From Rhodoblastus acidophilus (lineage in GTDB: Bacteria > Pseudomonadota > Alphaproteobacteria > Rhizobiales > Beijerinckiaceae): a DNA stretch of 64,000 nucleotides. A model generated the notes under the pieces. It worked only from the letters and a program-made list of their open reading frames with translations, did not search any database and had not been told where the DNA came from. The stretch's first letter is position 1, and each line of letters starts with the position of its first letter. Of this stretch, positions 31,128 to 41,585 are shown piece by piece. The DNA lies in NCBI RefSeq assembly GCF_900187365.1, contig NZ_FYDG01000012.1, positions 1 to 64,000 on the forward strand, given 5' to 3'. The translations under genes were made by a program, and so were the position numbers.

Positions 31128-32930
31128 TCATCCGTTGATTTCTTCGCGCAAGATTTCCAGTTCCAGCCAGCGATCCTCGGACGCGGCGAGTTCCGCCTCA
31201 ACCTTGGCGAGAAGCGCGCTCGCGTCGGCGAAGCGCTTGGGATCGCGGCTGTAAAGCTCCTGATCGCGCAGAATCTCGTGCAGCTTCGCCGCCTTTTGCC
31301 GCAGAGTTTCGATCTGGGCCGGCAGCGTTTCCAGCGCATGCTTTTCGGCGAAGGACAATTTGCGCTTCGCCTCCGCGGCCGGCTTCGGCTCGGGCCGCCG
31401 CGTTTTTTTCGCCGGAGCGTTTTGTGTTGATGCCGCCGCCTCGGGGCCGCGCTGCCGCAGCATGTCCGAATATCCCCCGGCATATTCGACCCAGGCGCCC
31501 CCGCCCGCATGGGCGAGCACCGAACCGGCGACGCGGTCGATGAAATCGCGGTCATGGCTCACCAGCAGGAGCGTGCCGGGATAGTCGCCCAGCATTTCCT
31601 GCAGGAGATCAAGCGTTTCCAGGTCAAGATCGTTGGTCGGCTCGTCGAGGACCAGGAAATTGGAGGGCTGAGCCAATGCGCGCGCCAGCAGCAGCCGGGC
31701 GCGCTCGCCGCCCGAGAGATTCCTGGTCGGCGTGCGCGCCTGTTCCGGCGGGAACAGGAAGTCCTTCATATAGCCGATGACATGCTTGCGCTCGCCATTG
31801 ATCTCCACCCATTCGGACCCGCCGCCCGTCAGCGTGTCGGCCAGGGTCGCATCCGGATCGAGCGCGGCGCGGCGCTGATCGAGCGTCGCCATCTGCAGAT
31901 TGGCCCCCAGCCGCACCGAGCCGGAATCCGGCGTCATGGCCCCGGTCAGGAGATTGATCAACGTGGTCTTGCCGGCGCCGTTCGGACCGACGAGAGCGAG
32001 GCGGTCGCCGCGCAACAGCCGCAACGACAATCCCTTGACGATGGGGCGCTCGCCGAACGCCTTGGCGATCTTGTCCGCCTCGACCACGAGCTTGCCGGAA
32101 ACCTGACCTTCCGCCACGGAGATCTTGACGTCGCCAACCGCTTTCTCGGCGGTCCGCTTGGCTTCGCGCAAGGCGCCCAGCTCGCTCATGCGCCGGACGT
32201 TGCGCTTGCGCCGGGCGGTGACGCCGTAACGCACCCAATGCTCTTCCGCCGCGATCTTGCGCTCGAGTTTCTGCGCGTCGCGCTCCTCCTGCTCCAGCAG
32301 AGCGTCGCGCCAGCTTTCGAACTCGCCGAAGCCGCGATCGAGCCGCTTGGTCGCGCCCCGGTCGAGCCAGACGGTCGTGCGCGAGAGATTTTGCAGAAAC
32401 CGGCGGTCGTGGCTGATGAGCACCAGAGCGGAGCGCAGGCTGGACAACTCGCCTTCGAGCCATTCGATCGCCGGAAGGTCGAGATGATTGGTCGGCTCAT
32501 CGAGCAGCAAAATGTCGGGTTCGGGCGCCAAAGCGCGCGCCAGCGCCGCGCGGCGGGCCTCGCCGCCCGAAAGCCGTTCGGGGTTTTCCGATCCGGTCAA
32601 CCCCAGCGCGTCCAGCAGATAATGGGCGCGATAATCGGCGTCGCTCGGCCCCAGGCCGGCGGCGACATAGGAATAGACGTCAGGAAACCCGGACAGGTCC
32701 GGCTCCTGCGGCAGGTAACGCACGGTGGCGTCGGGCTGGAAGAATCGGGCGCCGCGATCGGATTCGATCTCTCCCGCCGCGATTTTCAGCAGCGTCGATT
32801 TGCCCGAGCCGTTGCGGCCGACCAGGCACATTCTATCGCCCCGCTCGACCGACAGGTCGGCGGCGCTGATCAGGGGCTTGCCGCCGAGCGTCAGGCCGAT
32901 GTTTTGAAGCGTGAGAAGAGGAGGAGCCAT
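31128..32930 (-). CDS. ABC-F family ATPase, Uup-like
   Basis: A 600-residue soluble protein with two ABC domains and no membrane part. The first half has GRNGSGKST, LSGGEARRAALARAL and LLLDEPTNHLD; the second has GPNGAGKTT, LSGGERARLLLARAL and VLDEPTNDLD. A linker of about 80 residues separates them, and a C-terminal coiled coil from about residue 525 (ETLPAQIETLRQKAAKL) indicates the Uup subgroup, which acts on translating ribosomes and DNA branched intermediates. Function beyond that is inference. Confidence 0.9.
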   Translation of the reverse strand: MAPPLLTLQNIGLTLGGKPLISAADLSVERGDRMCLVGRNGSGKSTLLKIAAGEIESDRGARFFQPDATVRYLPQEPDLSGFPDVYSYVAAGLGPSDADYRAHYLLDALGLTGSENPERLSGGEARRAALARALAPEPDILLLDEPTNHLDLPAIEWLEGELSSLRSALVLISHDRRFLQNLSRTTVWLDRGATKRLDRGFGEFESWRDALLEQEERDAQKLERKIAAEEHWVRYGVTARRKRNVRRMSELGALREAKRTAEKAVGDVKISVAEGQVSGKLVVEADKIAKAFGERPIVKGLSLRLLRGDRLALVGPNGAGKTTLINLLTGAMTPDSGSVRLGANLQMATLDQRRAALDPDATLADTLTGGGSEWVEINGERKHVIGYMKDFLFPPEQARTPTRNLSGGERARLLLARALAQPSNFLVLDEPTNDLDLETLDLLQEMLGDYPGTLLLVSHDRDFIDRVAGSVLAHAGGGAWVEYAGGYSDMLRQRGPEAAASTQNAPAKKTRRPEPKPAAEAKRKLSFAEKHALETLPAQIETLRQKAAKLHEILRDQELYSRDPKRFADASALLAKVEAELAASEDRWLELEILREEING

Positions 32931-33046
32931 AGCGCTTAGTTAAGGAAAAGAAAGGCGCTGGCAAGCGAGGAATGAACGCGGAACTCTGTTGTCTTTTCGC
33001 TGACGCGCGGTAAGCTCGCCATTCCCTAGCCAATAACGAGGCCGAA

Positions 33047-34690
33047 ATGAATCGCCCGGAAGCCGCCGCCGCCTTGGCCGTCCTTGAGGCGCACCGCCTC
33101 GAAATCTCCAAGAAGCGGACTTTGGATCTGTTCGCAGAGGATCCCCGGCGTTTTCAGAATTTCTCGGTGCGGCTTGACGATCTGCTTTATGATTTCTCGA
33201 AAAATCGCCTCACGCGAACCACCCTTGGCCACCTGTTCGATCTAGCGCGCGTCTGCCATCTTGAGAAGCGTCGCGACGCGCTGTTTTCCGGGGACAAGGT
33301 CAATGTCACCGAGAAGCGCGCCGCCCTGCATATGGCGCTGCGCAATTTTTCGGGCCAGGCGATCCATGTCGATGGCCGCAACGTCATGCCGGACGTTCTC
33401 GCCGAGCGCGAAAAATTTCTCGCCTTCGCCGAGGCGATCCGCTCCGGGCGCTTTGTCGGCGCCACCGGCGAGCGCCTCACGGATGTCGTCAATATCGGCA
33501 TCGGCGGCTCCGACCTTGGTCCGGCCATGGCCGCGCGCGCCCTGTCGCCTTACGCCGCGCCGGGTCTGAACGCCCATTTCGTCTCGAACGTCGACGGCTC
33601 CGATCTCGGCGATACGCTGCGGCGGCTCGATCCCGCGCGCACGCTGTTCATTGTTTCATCCAAGACCTTCACCACCCAGGAAACCATCAAGAACGCGGAC
33701 AGCGCGCGACGCTGGCTGGTGGGCGCGCTGGGCGAAGCGGCAGTGCCGCATCATTTCGCCGCCGTTTCCACCCGGCTCGACAAGGTCGCCGCCTTCGGCA
33801 TTTTACCCGACCGCGTTTTTGGCTTCTGGGATTGGGTCGGCGGCCGGTATTCCATGTGGTCGGCGATTGGCCTCAGCCTCGCCATCCTGATCGGGGCCGA
33901 GCATTTCGAGGAATTTCTGCGCGGCGGGTTCGACGTCGATCAGCATTTCCGCACCGCGCCGCTTTCGGAAAACATCCCCGCGCTGATGGGGCTGATCGGG
34001 GTCTGGCACCGCAATATCTGGGGTTATCCGGCGCAAGCGGTCATTCCCTATGACCAGCGTCTCGCGCGATTCCCGGCTTACCTGCAACAGCTGGACATGG
34101 AATCCAACGGCAAGAGCGTGCAGCTTGACGGCGAAGCTGTCACCCAGGCGACGGGTCCGATCATTTTCGGCGAACCCGGCACCAACGGGCAGCACGCCTT
34201 TTTCCAGCTGCTGCATCAGGGAACCGAGGTGACGCCGGTCGACTTCATCGTCGCGGCCGAGCCGACTGACTCCGACGCCGGGCACCATGTCCTGCTGTTC
34301 GCCAATTGCCTTGCGCAAAGCGAAGCCCTGATGCGCGGGCGCTCCGAGGAGGAAGCGCGGCAGATCTTGCAGGCGCAAGGCCTGCCCGGCGCCGAGCTCG
34401 ACGCCCTGGCGCCGCATAAGGTGTTTTCGGGCGACCGCCCCTCCTCCACATTCCTGTATCGCAAACTGACGCCAAGAACGCTGGGACGGCTCGTGGCTCT
34501 CTACGAGCACAAGGTTTTTGTCGAATCGGTGATCTGGAACATCAACCCCTTCGATCAATGGGGCGTCGAATTGGGGAAAGAGCTGTGCAGTCGCCTGGCG
34601 CCGCTTGTGTCCGATCAAGCCGCCGATCTGTCGCGCCTCGACGGCTCGACCGCTGGCCTCATCGCGGCGCGGCGAACGCTCGGGAGCTGA
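33047..34690 (+). CDS. pgi: Glucose-6-phosphate isomerase
   Basis: A 547-residue enzyme interconverting glucose-6-phosphate and fructose-6-phosphate. Clear landmarks: NIGIGGSDLGPAMA, FIVSSKTFTTQET, DWVGGRYSMWSAIG and the late QWGVELGKEL. Full length. The ATG at 33047 follows a short intergenic region divergent from the ABC-F gene. The stop codon abuts the convergent HPr gene end exactly. Confidence 0.97.
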   Translation: MNRPEAAAALAVLEAHRLEISKKRTLDLFAEDPRRFQNFSVRLDDLLYDFSKNRLTRTTLGHLFDLARVCHLEKRRDALFSGDKVNVTEKRAALHMALRNFSGQAIHVDGRNVMPDVLAEREKFLAFAEAIRSGRFVGATGERLTDVVNIGIGGSDLGPAMAARALSPYAAPGLNAHFVSNVDGSDLGDTLRRLDPARTLFIVSSKTFTTQETIKNADSARRWLVGALGEAAVPHHFAAVSTRLDKVAAFGILPDRVFGFWDWVGGRYSMWSAIGLSLAILIGAEHFEEFLRGGFDVDQHFRTAPLSENIPALMGLIGVWHRNIWGYPAQAVIPYDQRLARFPAYLQQLDMESNGKSVQLDGEAVTQATGPIIFGEPGTNGQHAFFQLLHQGTEVTPVDFIVAAEPTDSDAGHHVLLFANCLAQSEALMRGRSEEEARQILQAQGLPGAELDALAPHKVFSGDRPSSTFLYRKLTPRTLGRLVALYEHKVFVESVIWNINPFDQWGVELGKELCSRLAPLVSDQAADLSRLDGSTAGLIAARRTLGS

Positions 34691-35011
34691 TTATTCGTCT
34701 TCGCCGAACCTGTTGGCGACGAGCGCGGCTATGGCCTCGATCGCCTCTTTCGCCTGGGGTCCACTCGCCGTCACGGTGATCGACGAGCCAATGCCCGCCC
34801 CGAGCGTGAGAATGCCCATGATCGACTGACCGCCCACCGTCTCGCCGCACCGGGAAACGGTGATTTCGGCGTCGAATTGTTCGGCGCAGTGGACGAATTT
34901 CGCGGTGGCGCGGGCGTGCAAGCCCTTCCGGTTGATAATCGCGAGTTCGCGCGTCAGCGCGCCGTCCGCCACAGCGGATTCGGCGCGAGGATTGGAGTCG
35001 GGGTCTCTCAC
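34691..35011 (-). CDS. ptsH: Phosphocarrier protein HPr
   Basis: A 106-residue HPr. The active His is in RKGLHARATAKF; the regulatory Ser, target of HPr kinase, is in GQSIMGILTLGAG. It carries about 19 extra residues at the N-terminus compared with E. coli HPr. GTG 35011 was chosen because GGAAAG lies 7 bases upstream; this ribosome binding site overlaps the end of the EIIA gene. With hprK and EIIA(Man) it forms the regulatory PTS of alphaproteobacteria, with no sugar permease. Confidence 0.92.
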   Translation of the reverse strand: MRDPDSNPRAESAVADGALTRELAIINRKGLHARATAKFVHCAEQFDAEITVSRCGETVGGQSIMGILTLGAGIGSSITVTASGPQAKEAIEAIAALVANRFGEDE

Positions 35012-35015
35012 TGCA

Positions 35016-35417
35016 CTACTTTCCACACAAGATCTTGCTGGCGATATAGATATATTTGCGGCCCGCCTCGGCCGCCTGCGTGACGGCTTGATCGAGCGTC
35101 GCCTCGCAACGCACGGAAGCCAGCTTGATCAGCATAGGCAGATTGATGCCGGCGACCACCTCGACTTTGGCGCCGTTCATGACGGAAATGGCCAGATTGG
35201 ACGGCGTGCCGCCGAACATGTCGGTCAGAATCACCACGCCAGCGCCGCTTTCCACGGACTTGACCGCCGCGATAATGTCCCGCCGCCGGGTTTCCATATC
35301 GTCTTCGGGGCCGATCGTGATTGTCGCCAATTGCGATTGAGGCCCGCAAACATGTTCCAACGCCGCGCGAAACTCAGTCGCCAGATGGCCATGCGTCACC
35401 AGCACCATGCCGATCAT
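35016..35417 (-). CDS. PTS EIIA, mannose family (regulatory)
   Basis: A 133-residue EIIA of the mannose (PTS-EIIA man) family, with the phosphorylated His9 in MIGMVLVTHGHLA and the conserved LTDMFGGTPSN. Alphaproteobacterial genomes typically lack the matching EIIBC permease, and this protein is thought to regulate. ATG 35417 gives the family start. The gene lies between hprK and HPr; its last bases contain the HPr ribosome binding site. Confidence 0.91.
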   Translation of the reverse strand: MIGMVLVTHGHLATEFRAALEHVCGPQSQLATITIGPEDDMETRRRDIIAAVKSVESGAGVVILTDMFGGTPSNLAISVMNGAKVEVVAGINLPMLIKLASVRCEATLDQAVTQAAEAGRKYIYIASKILCGK

Positions 35418-35568
35418 TGATGCCAACCGTCCTGTTCCCGTTCAGCCAGAAAAGTGGCGCCGGGCGCCAGACTGCGTTTCTGCCGACAGCGATCTGAAAA
35501 CCGCCGAAATTTAAGAGCGCCATTTTGGTGCTTGCCGACGACTTGGCAAGCAAAATGAGCGCAAACGA

Positions 35569-36048
35569 TCATTTTGTTGAATGTTTATGCAAAAATGCCA
35601 TGATTGTGGCGACCGACCGGTACGTGTCGCGCGCTGGCAGGCGCAAATGCGGCACATTTGTCAATCCGTTGAAATCACAAATAAAATCTTTGCGCTCAGG
35701 CAAGCGCGGCAGGCCGCCGCCGGCCGGTTGGGTTTCCAGGTCGACGACAAGCCTGAGCACGGCTTTGAGCTCGTGAAGATGCGGCAACAAGCCTAACCCC
35801 CGCCATTCCGCCAAACCCGCGATCAAGCGATGCGGGCCGATCACCGCATGGCCATTGCAGACCCGACATTGCACGCGATCATCGCCCACCAGCCGGGCGA
35901 ACGCGCCCGGCGCGTCCCAGGCTGCGATCAGAGCCAGAGCCAGACTGGACTTTCCAACCCCCGAGGCACCGCGGATGAGGACGCCTGATTCGCCGAGGAC
36001 CACGGCGCTGGCGTGAAGGAAGATGGGCGTCGTCTCGCTGTTTTCCAA
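35569..36048 (-). CDS. hprK: HPr kinase/phosphorylase, short alphaproteobacterial form
   Basis: A 159-residue protein with the P-loop GASGVGKSS (residues 27-35) and the HprK LVGDDRVQC segment. It contains only the C-terminal kinase domain; the N-terminal domain of Firmicute HprK (about 310 residues in total) is absent, as is normal in Rhizobiales. It phosphorylates a Ser of HPr. It sits 3 bases after chvG. Confidence 0.92.
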   Translation of the reverse strand: MENSETTPIFLHASAVVLGESGVLIRGASGVGKSSLALALIAAWDAPGAFARLVGDDRVQCRVCNGHAVIGPHRLIAGLAEWRGLGLLPHLHELKAVLRLVVDLETQPAGGGLPRLPERKDFICDFNGLTNVPHLRLPARDTYRSVATIMAFLHKHSTK

Positions 36049-36051
36049 GGC

Positions 36052-37866
36052 CTATTCGATCACGGCCGGCAGGAACACAGTAAAACGCGCGCCCGTAATG
36101 TTCCCGGCGGCGTCGGTCCGATTGCAGGCCTGGATCGTTCCCCCATGCGCTTCGACGATCTGCCGGGATATGGAAAGGCCGAGCCCGGAATTATTGCCAA
36201 AACTCTGGTTGGGCCGGTCCGTGTAGAAACGTTCGAAAATACGCTCGAACGCATGCGCGGGAATGCCGGGGCCGTCGTCGTCGACCACGATGTTGTAGCC
36301 GCTCATGCGTCTTTGCCCGTCGGAATGCAGCTCCGTGCGGGTGACGCTCACCCTGACGACGCCGCCCTCCGAGGAAAAACTGCGCGCGTTGTCGATCAGA
36401 TTGTTGAACACCTGGCCAAGACGGGACTCGTGCCCCTCAATGCACACGCGCTCGCAGACGGGCGACACAGAAAGGATGACTTTGACTTTGTCGGCCCGGT
36501 CGATCTGGTTGGCGAGCTCGACGATTCCCCGGAGCAACCGGGCGATGCGGATGCGTTCAAGGTCGTCGCGCGCCAGTTCGGCGTCCAGCCGCGAGGCGTC
36601 GGAAATATCGGAAATCAAACGATCGAGGCGCTTGACGTCATGTTGGATCACGTCAAGCAGCCGATTGCGCGAGTTTTCCGTCTTGGCGATGGGCAGCGTC
36701 TCGACCGCGCTGCGCAGCGAGGTCAACGGATTCTTCAATTCATGCGCGACATCGGCCGCGAAACGCTCAATGGCCTCCATGCGGCTGAGAAGCGCGCTGG
36801 TCATGTCGCGCAACGCGCCCGACAGCAGCCCGATCTCGTCGTCGCGCGCGGTGAAATCCGGGATCTGGGCGCGCGAGGTCACGCCCCGGCGCACGCCTTC
36901 CGCCGCCGTCACGAGACGGCGAATCGGTTCGGCGATGGCGCCGGCCAACGCCGCCGACAACAGCACCATCACGACGGCGGAAACGAGGAAAATCCGGAAG
37001 ATGGCCCGGCGCTCGGACGCGATGATCCCATCGATGTCGCCGCCCTGGGTCGAAAGAAGCAGCGCCCCGCGAACGGTGCGAAACCGCTGGATGGGCGTCG
37101 CCACGGAGATGACCGTTTCGCCTTGGGTGTTGCGTCGTACGATGGTCTGGGGCTTGCCCTCGAGCGCGTTCGCGACCTCGACGTAGCCCTTGCCGTTCGC
37201 GGCGCCAAGGTCCTGGTAAAGCGGCAAGCGCGCGAAATTGAAGCCGCCGCTGAGGAAATCCTGAATGTCCCGCCACCATTGCGGCTTATCGGTCTGGCCC
37301 TGCGCGGGCAGGTCGAAGCGCAGGATATTCGATCGCGCGGCGAGCGAACGCGAATCCATCAGCATGTAGCCATCGCGGTCGTAAATGCGCGCGCGCGTCC
37401 GGGTCGGCGAAACAAGGCGGCGCAGCAATGGCCCGACCCGATCGGGGTTAATCGAGAACTCGAGAGCGGGCGAGGTTTCGTCGGCGACGCCATAGCTCTG
37501 GCCCGGCGCGAGCTTGAGCAGTTTTTCGGGATCAATGGTGATGGCGTCGGCGTCAACGGTCGCCGATGCGGCGATCGCCGCCGCGATGATCTCGCTCTGC
37601 GTCTGCAGGCTTTGCACGCGCGCGTCGATCAGGCCCTGGCGGAACTGGTTGAGATAAAGGAATCCCAGCAGCAGCGCGACCAGCCCGCCGAGATTGAGCA
37701 GAATGATTCGGCGCGTCAACCGAGAGGAAAAACGAGAGACGACGCCTCGCCACAGCGCCCGAAGCGCAACGGCGCGCCGTTTGGCTCGCGGCCCTGAAGA
37801 GATTGCGGTGGCCAGTTTTTTCATACGCAAACCGGCGCCGACGTCCACATCCGTGCTGTCGTCCAA
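36052..37866 (-). CDS. chvG: Sensor histidine kinase ChvG/ExoS
   Basis: A 604-residue membrane histidine kinase, partner of ChvI. Two transmembrane segments (about residues 53-72 and 285-310) flank a periplasmic sensing domain of about 210 residues; HAMP, then HisKA (FAADVAHELKNPLTSLRSA) and HATPase (FNNLIDNARSFS, DDDGPGIP, GLGLSISRQIVEAHGG) follow. I assign a TTG start at 37866, because GGGGAG lies 5 bases upstream, directly after the chvI stop codon; the next ATG is at 37824. In rhizobia ChvG responds to acidity and ExoR and controls envelope and polysaccharide genes. exoR is not in the window. Confidence 0.93.
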   Translation of the reverse strand: MDDSTDVDVGAGLRMKKLATAISSGPRAKRRAVALRALWRGVVSRFSSRLTRRIILLNLGGLVALLLGFLYLNQFRQGLIDARVQSLQTQSEIIAAAIAASATVDADAITIDPEKLLKLAPGQSYGVADETSPALEFSINPDRVGPLLRRLVSPTRTRARIYDRDGYMLMDSRSLAARSNILRFDLPAQGQTDKPQWWRDIQDFLSGGFNFARLPLYQDLGAANGKGYVEVANALEGKPQTIVRRNTQGETVISVATPIQRFRTVRGALLLSTQGGDIDGIIASERRAIFRIFLVSAVVMVLLSAALAGAIAEPIRRLVTAAEGVRRGVTSRAQIPDFTARDDEIGLLSGALRDMTSALLSRMEAIERFAADVAHELKNPLTSLRSAVETLPIAKTENSRNRLLDVIQHDVKRLDRLISDISDASRLDAELARDDLERIRIARLLRGIVELANQIDRADKVKVILSVSPVCERVCIEGHESRLGQVFNNLIDNARSFSSEGGVVRVSVTRTELHSDGQRRMSGYNIVVDDDGPGIPAHAFERIFERFYTDRPNQSFGNNSGLGLSISRQIVEAHGGTIQACNRTDAAGNITGARFTVFLPAVIE

Positions 37867-37879
37867 AACCGCTCCCCGA

Positions 37880-38578
37880 TCAGCCTTCTTTAAAACGGTA
37901 CCCCACCCCGTACAGCGTCTCAATCATTTCGAAGTCATCGTCGGCCTGTTTGAACTTCTTGCGAAGCCGCTTGATGTGGCTGTCGATGGTCCGGTCATCG
38001 ACATAAACCTGGTCGTCGTAAGCGGCGTCCATCAGGGCGTTGCGGCTCTTGACGACGCCGGGACGCGTCGCCAACGCCTGAAGAATCAAGAATTCCGTGA
38101 CCGTCAACGTCACCGGTTCGTCCTTCCAGGTGCACGCGTGTCTCTCCGGGTCCATCCTGAGGTGGCCACGTTCCAGAATCTTGGCTTCGGTTTCCTTCTG
38201 CGCCGCCGCTTCCTTCGGATTGGCGCGCCGCAGAATCGCCTTGACGCGTTCGACCAGCAACCGCTGCGAGAACGGTTTGCGGATGAAATCGTCGGCGCCC
38301 ATCTTCAGGCCGAACAATTCGTCGATCTCCTCGTCCTTCGAGGTGAGGAAAATGACGGGGAGGTCGGATTTCTGACGCAGGCGCCGGAGCAATTCCATTC
38401 CGTCCATACGCGGCATTTTGATGTCGAAGATCGCCATATCCGGCGGATTGTTCTTCAATCCCTCCAGCGCCGCCATGCCGTCGTTATAGGTCTGCACGCG
38501 ATAGCCCTCGCCCTCCAGCGCGATGGAGACGGAAGTGAGAATGTTGCGATCGTCGTCGACAAGCGCGATGGTTGGCAT
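37880..38578 (-). CDS. chvI: Response regulator ChvI
   Basis: A 232-residue OmpR/PhoB-type regulator. The receiver has the acidic pocket LVDDD, the phosphorylated Asp52 in [10 protein letters not shown] and the late Lys in FIRKPFSQ. The winged-helix effector domain has [13 protein letters not shown] and [20 protein letters not shown] 38578 gives the exact family start. It heads chvI-chvG-hprK-EIIA-HPr and is divergent from pckG across 510 bases. Confidence 0.96.
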   Translation of the reverse strand: MPTIALVDDDRNILTSVSIALEGEGYRVQTYNDGMAALEGLKNNPPDMAIFDIKMPRMDGMELLRRLRQKSDLPVIFLTSKDEEIDELFGLKMGADDFIRKPFSQRLLVERVKAILRRANPKEAAAQKETEAKILERGHLRMDPERHACTWKDEPVTLTVTEFLILQALATRPGVVKSRNALMDAAYDDQVYVDDRTIDSHIKRLRKKFKQADDDFEMIETLYGVGYRFKEG

Positions 38579-39088
38579 GGCAAGCCTCTTTTCATCTCCC
38601 CCAACGCCCGGATGAGCGTCGAGCGGAATATATAATGGCGTCGGGTCGAAATTCACGCCGAATTGAGTGAACCCGGTATGAATGCTGATGCGCATCGTCG
38701 CGCAGGCGTTCCTCATGCGGTTGACGAGCGCCTGTCGGGCGAAAAATCCGACGGCCGCCTCGCAAAAACGCCATAACCCCAATTTAAGGCGATGACGAGC
38801 AAATGAGCAATTCGACGACAATGTTGGTATGCTGTTTTTGCAATTGTCTTTTGTTCGCAGGCGCCGACGGGTGTGCCGGCCGTGGGGCCGTTGCATATGA
38901 ATTATCCGAAATGATGCAAGAGAGCCTGCTTGACGCATGAGAGCGCGTCATTCACCTCTGACCCAAGGCAGGTTGGCGATCGCTGGCGCTTTGCCGCTGA
39001 GCAGATCAATTCGAGGACGCGGCCTTGGATTGGGATGAGGACAGAGCAGCGCTTTTGTAAACGGCTGTATAGGTGGAGTTTCAAAAAC
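38579..39088. promoter_or_regulatory. Divergent chvI-pckG intergenic region
   Basis: 510 bases without a convincing gene between two divergent starts; it must hold both promoters. A 20-base inverted repeat (TGACGC at 38931-38936, GCGTCA at 38945-38950, 8-base spacer) lies 139 bases before the pckG start and could be an operator. The pckG ribosome binding site is GGTGGAG about 10 bases before ATG 39089. I could not assign promoter boxes with confidence. Confidence 0.5.
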
Positions 39089-40936
<1,848 letters not shown>

Positions 40937-40990
40937 CCGCTCCGGGGCGACGCCGTCCGCACGGCGCCGCCCCATCGCAGAAGATCAGGC

Positions 40991-41014
40991 AAAGCCCGGC
41001 TCAGGCCGGGCTTT
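40991..41014 (+). terminator. Intrinsic terminator after pckG
   Basis: A perfect 10-base-pair hairpin, AAAGCCCGGC / GCCGGGCTTT with TCAG loop, 55 bases after the pckG stop. The three T within the stem are the only U-tract, so efficiency may be moderate. Confidence 0.75.
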
Positions 41015-41204
41015 CGCGTTTGAGGATGGGTGGAGCCGGAGGGCGCGGTTCTACTGTGGCGAGAAAGATGAACATTCGTTTAGAGATGGGGCGAGATCGA
41101 TGGCTTTTGCCTTAGTCCCGCCGAGAGATGGCCCTTAAGACTTTTTAAAACCTCGACTGTTGATATCATCGCAACCGATGATTGAGAGACAGTGAGAAAC
41201 GATT

Positions 41205-41489
41205 ATGCGTATTGCCGCTTCCAGCGACATCGACAAGGATCAAGCCACCCCGCTTGGGAAAATCAGCGCCGTCTCGGATTGGCTTGGCGCCGGCGATCTC
41301 GGCATCAGCGACGCCGCGCGGCTGCGCGCGCTGCATAAATTGATGCGGGCCGCCGAAGACTGCGACGCCGACGCCTTGCTGGACGTCGATTACAGCGAAG
41401 AATTTCTGGCTCGCACCGAAAATCCGGCCTCTTTGCCGTTGAAGCGGGTCCGCGCCGCGGCCGTCGCGGTGAAGCTGAAGTCCGCATAG
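41205..41489 (+). CDS. Small conserved-looking protein of unknown function
   Basis: A 94-residue soluble protein I cannot place in a family. It is acidic in the first two thirds and ends with a strand rich in Ala/Val (RAAAVAVKLKSA). The segment AAEDCDADALLDVDYSEE followed by a terminal hydrophobic strand is loosely like YbjQ-type beta proteins, but too weak to name. The ATG at 41205 follows GAAACGATT with no strong ribosome binding site. Codon use fits the neighbours. It converges with the CoA-transferase gene across a hairpin. Confidence 0.5.
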   Translation: MRIAASSDIDKDQATPLGKISAVSDWLGAGDLGISDAARLRALHKLMRAAEDCDADALLDVDYSEEFLARTENPASLPLKRVRAAAVAVKLKSA

Positions 41490-41524
41490 CCCGGCGAGCC
41501 GATTTCCGACCCCGAAAACAATCA

Positions 41525-41558
41525 AGGCCGAGGAAGCGCGTGTGCGCGTCCTCGGCCT
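41525..41558. terminator. Bidirectional hairpin between convergent genes
   Basis: AGGCCGAGGA (41525-41534) pairs perfectly with TCCTCGGCCT (41549-41558); the 14-base loop itself contains GCGC...GCGC and can extend the stem. It separates the 94-residue gene from the end of the CoA-transferase gene. No clear T-run follows on either strand. Confidence 0.5.
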
Positions 41559-41585
41559 AAATGCGTGCGATAATGGTGCGCTTGT

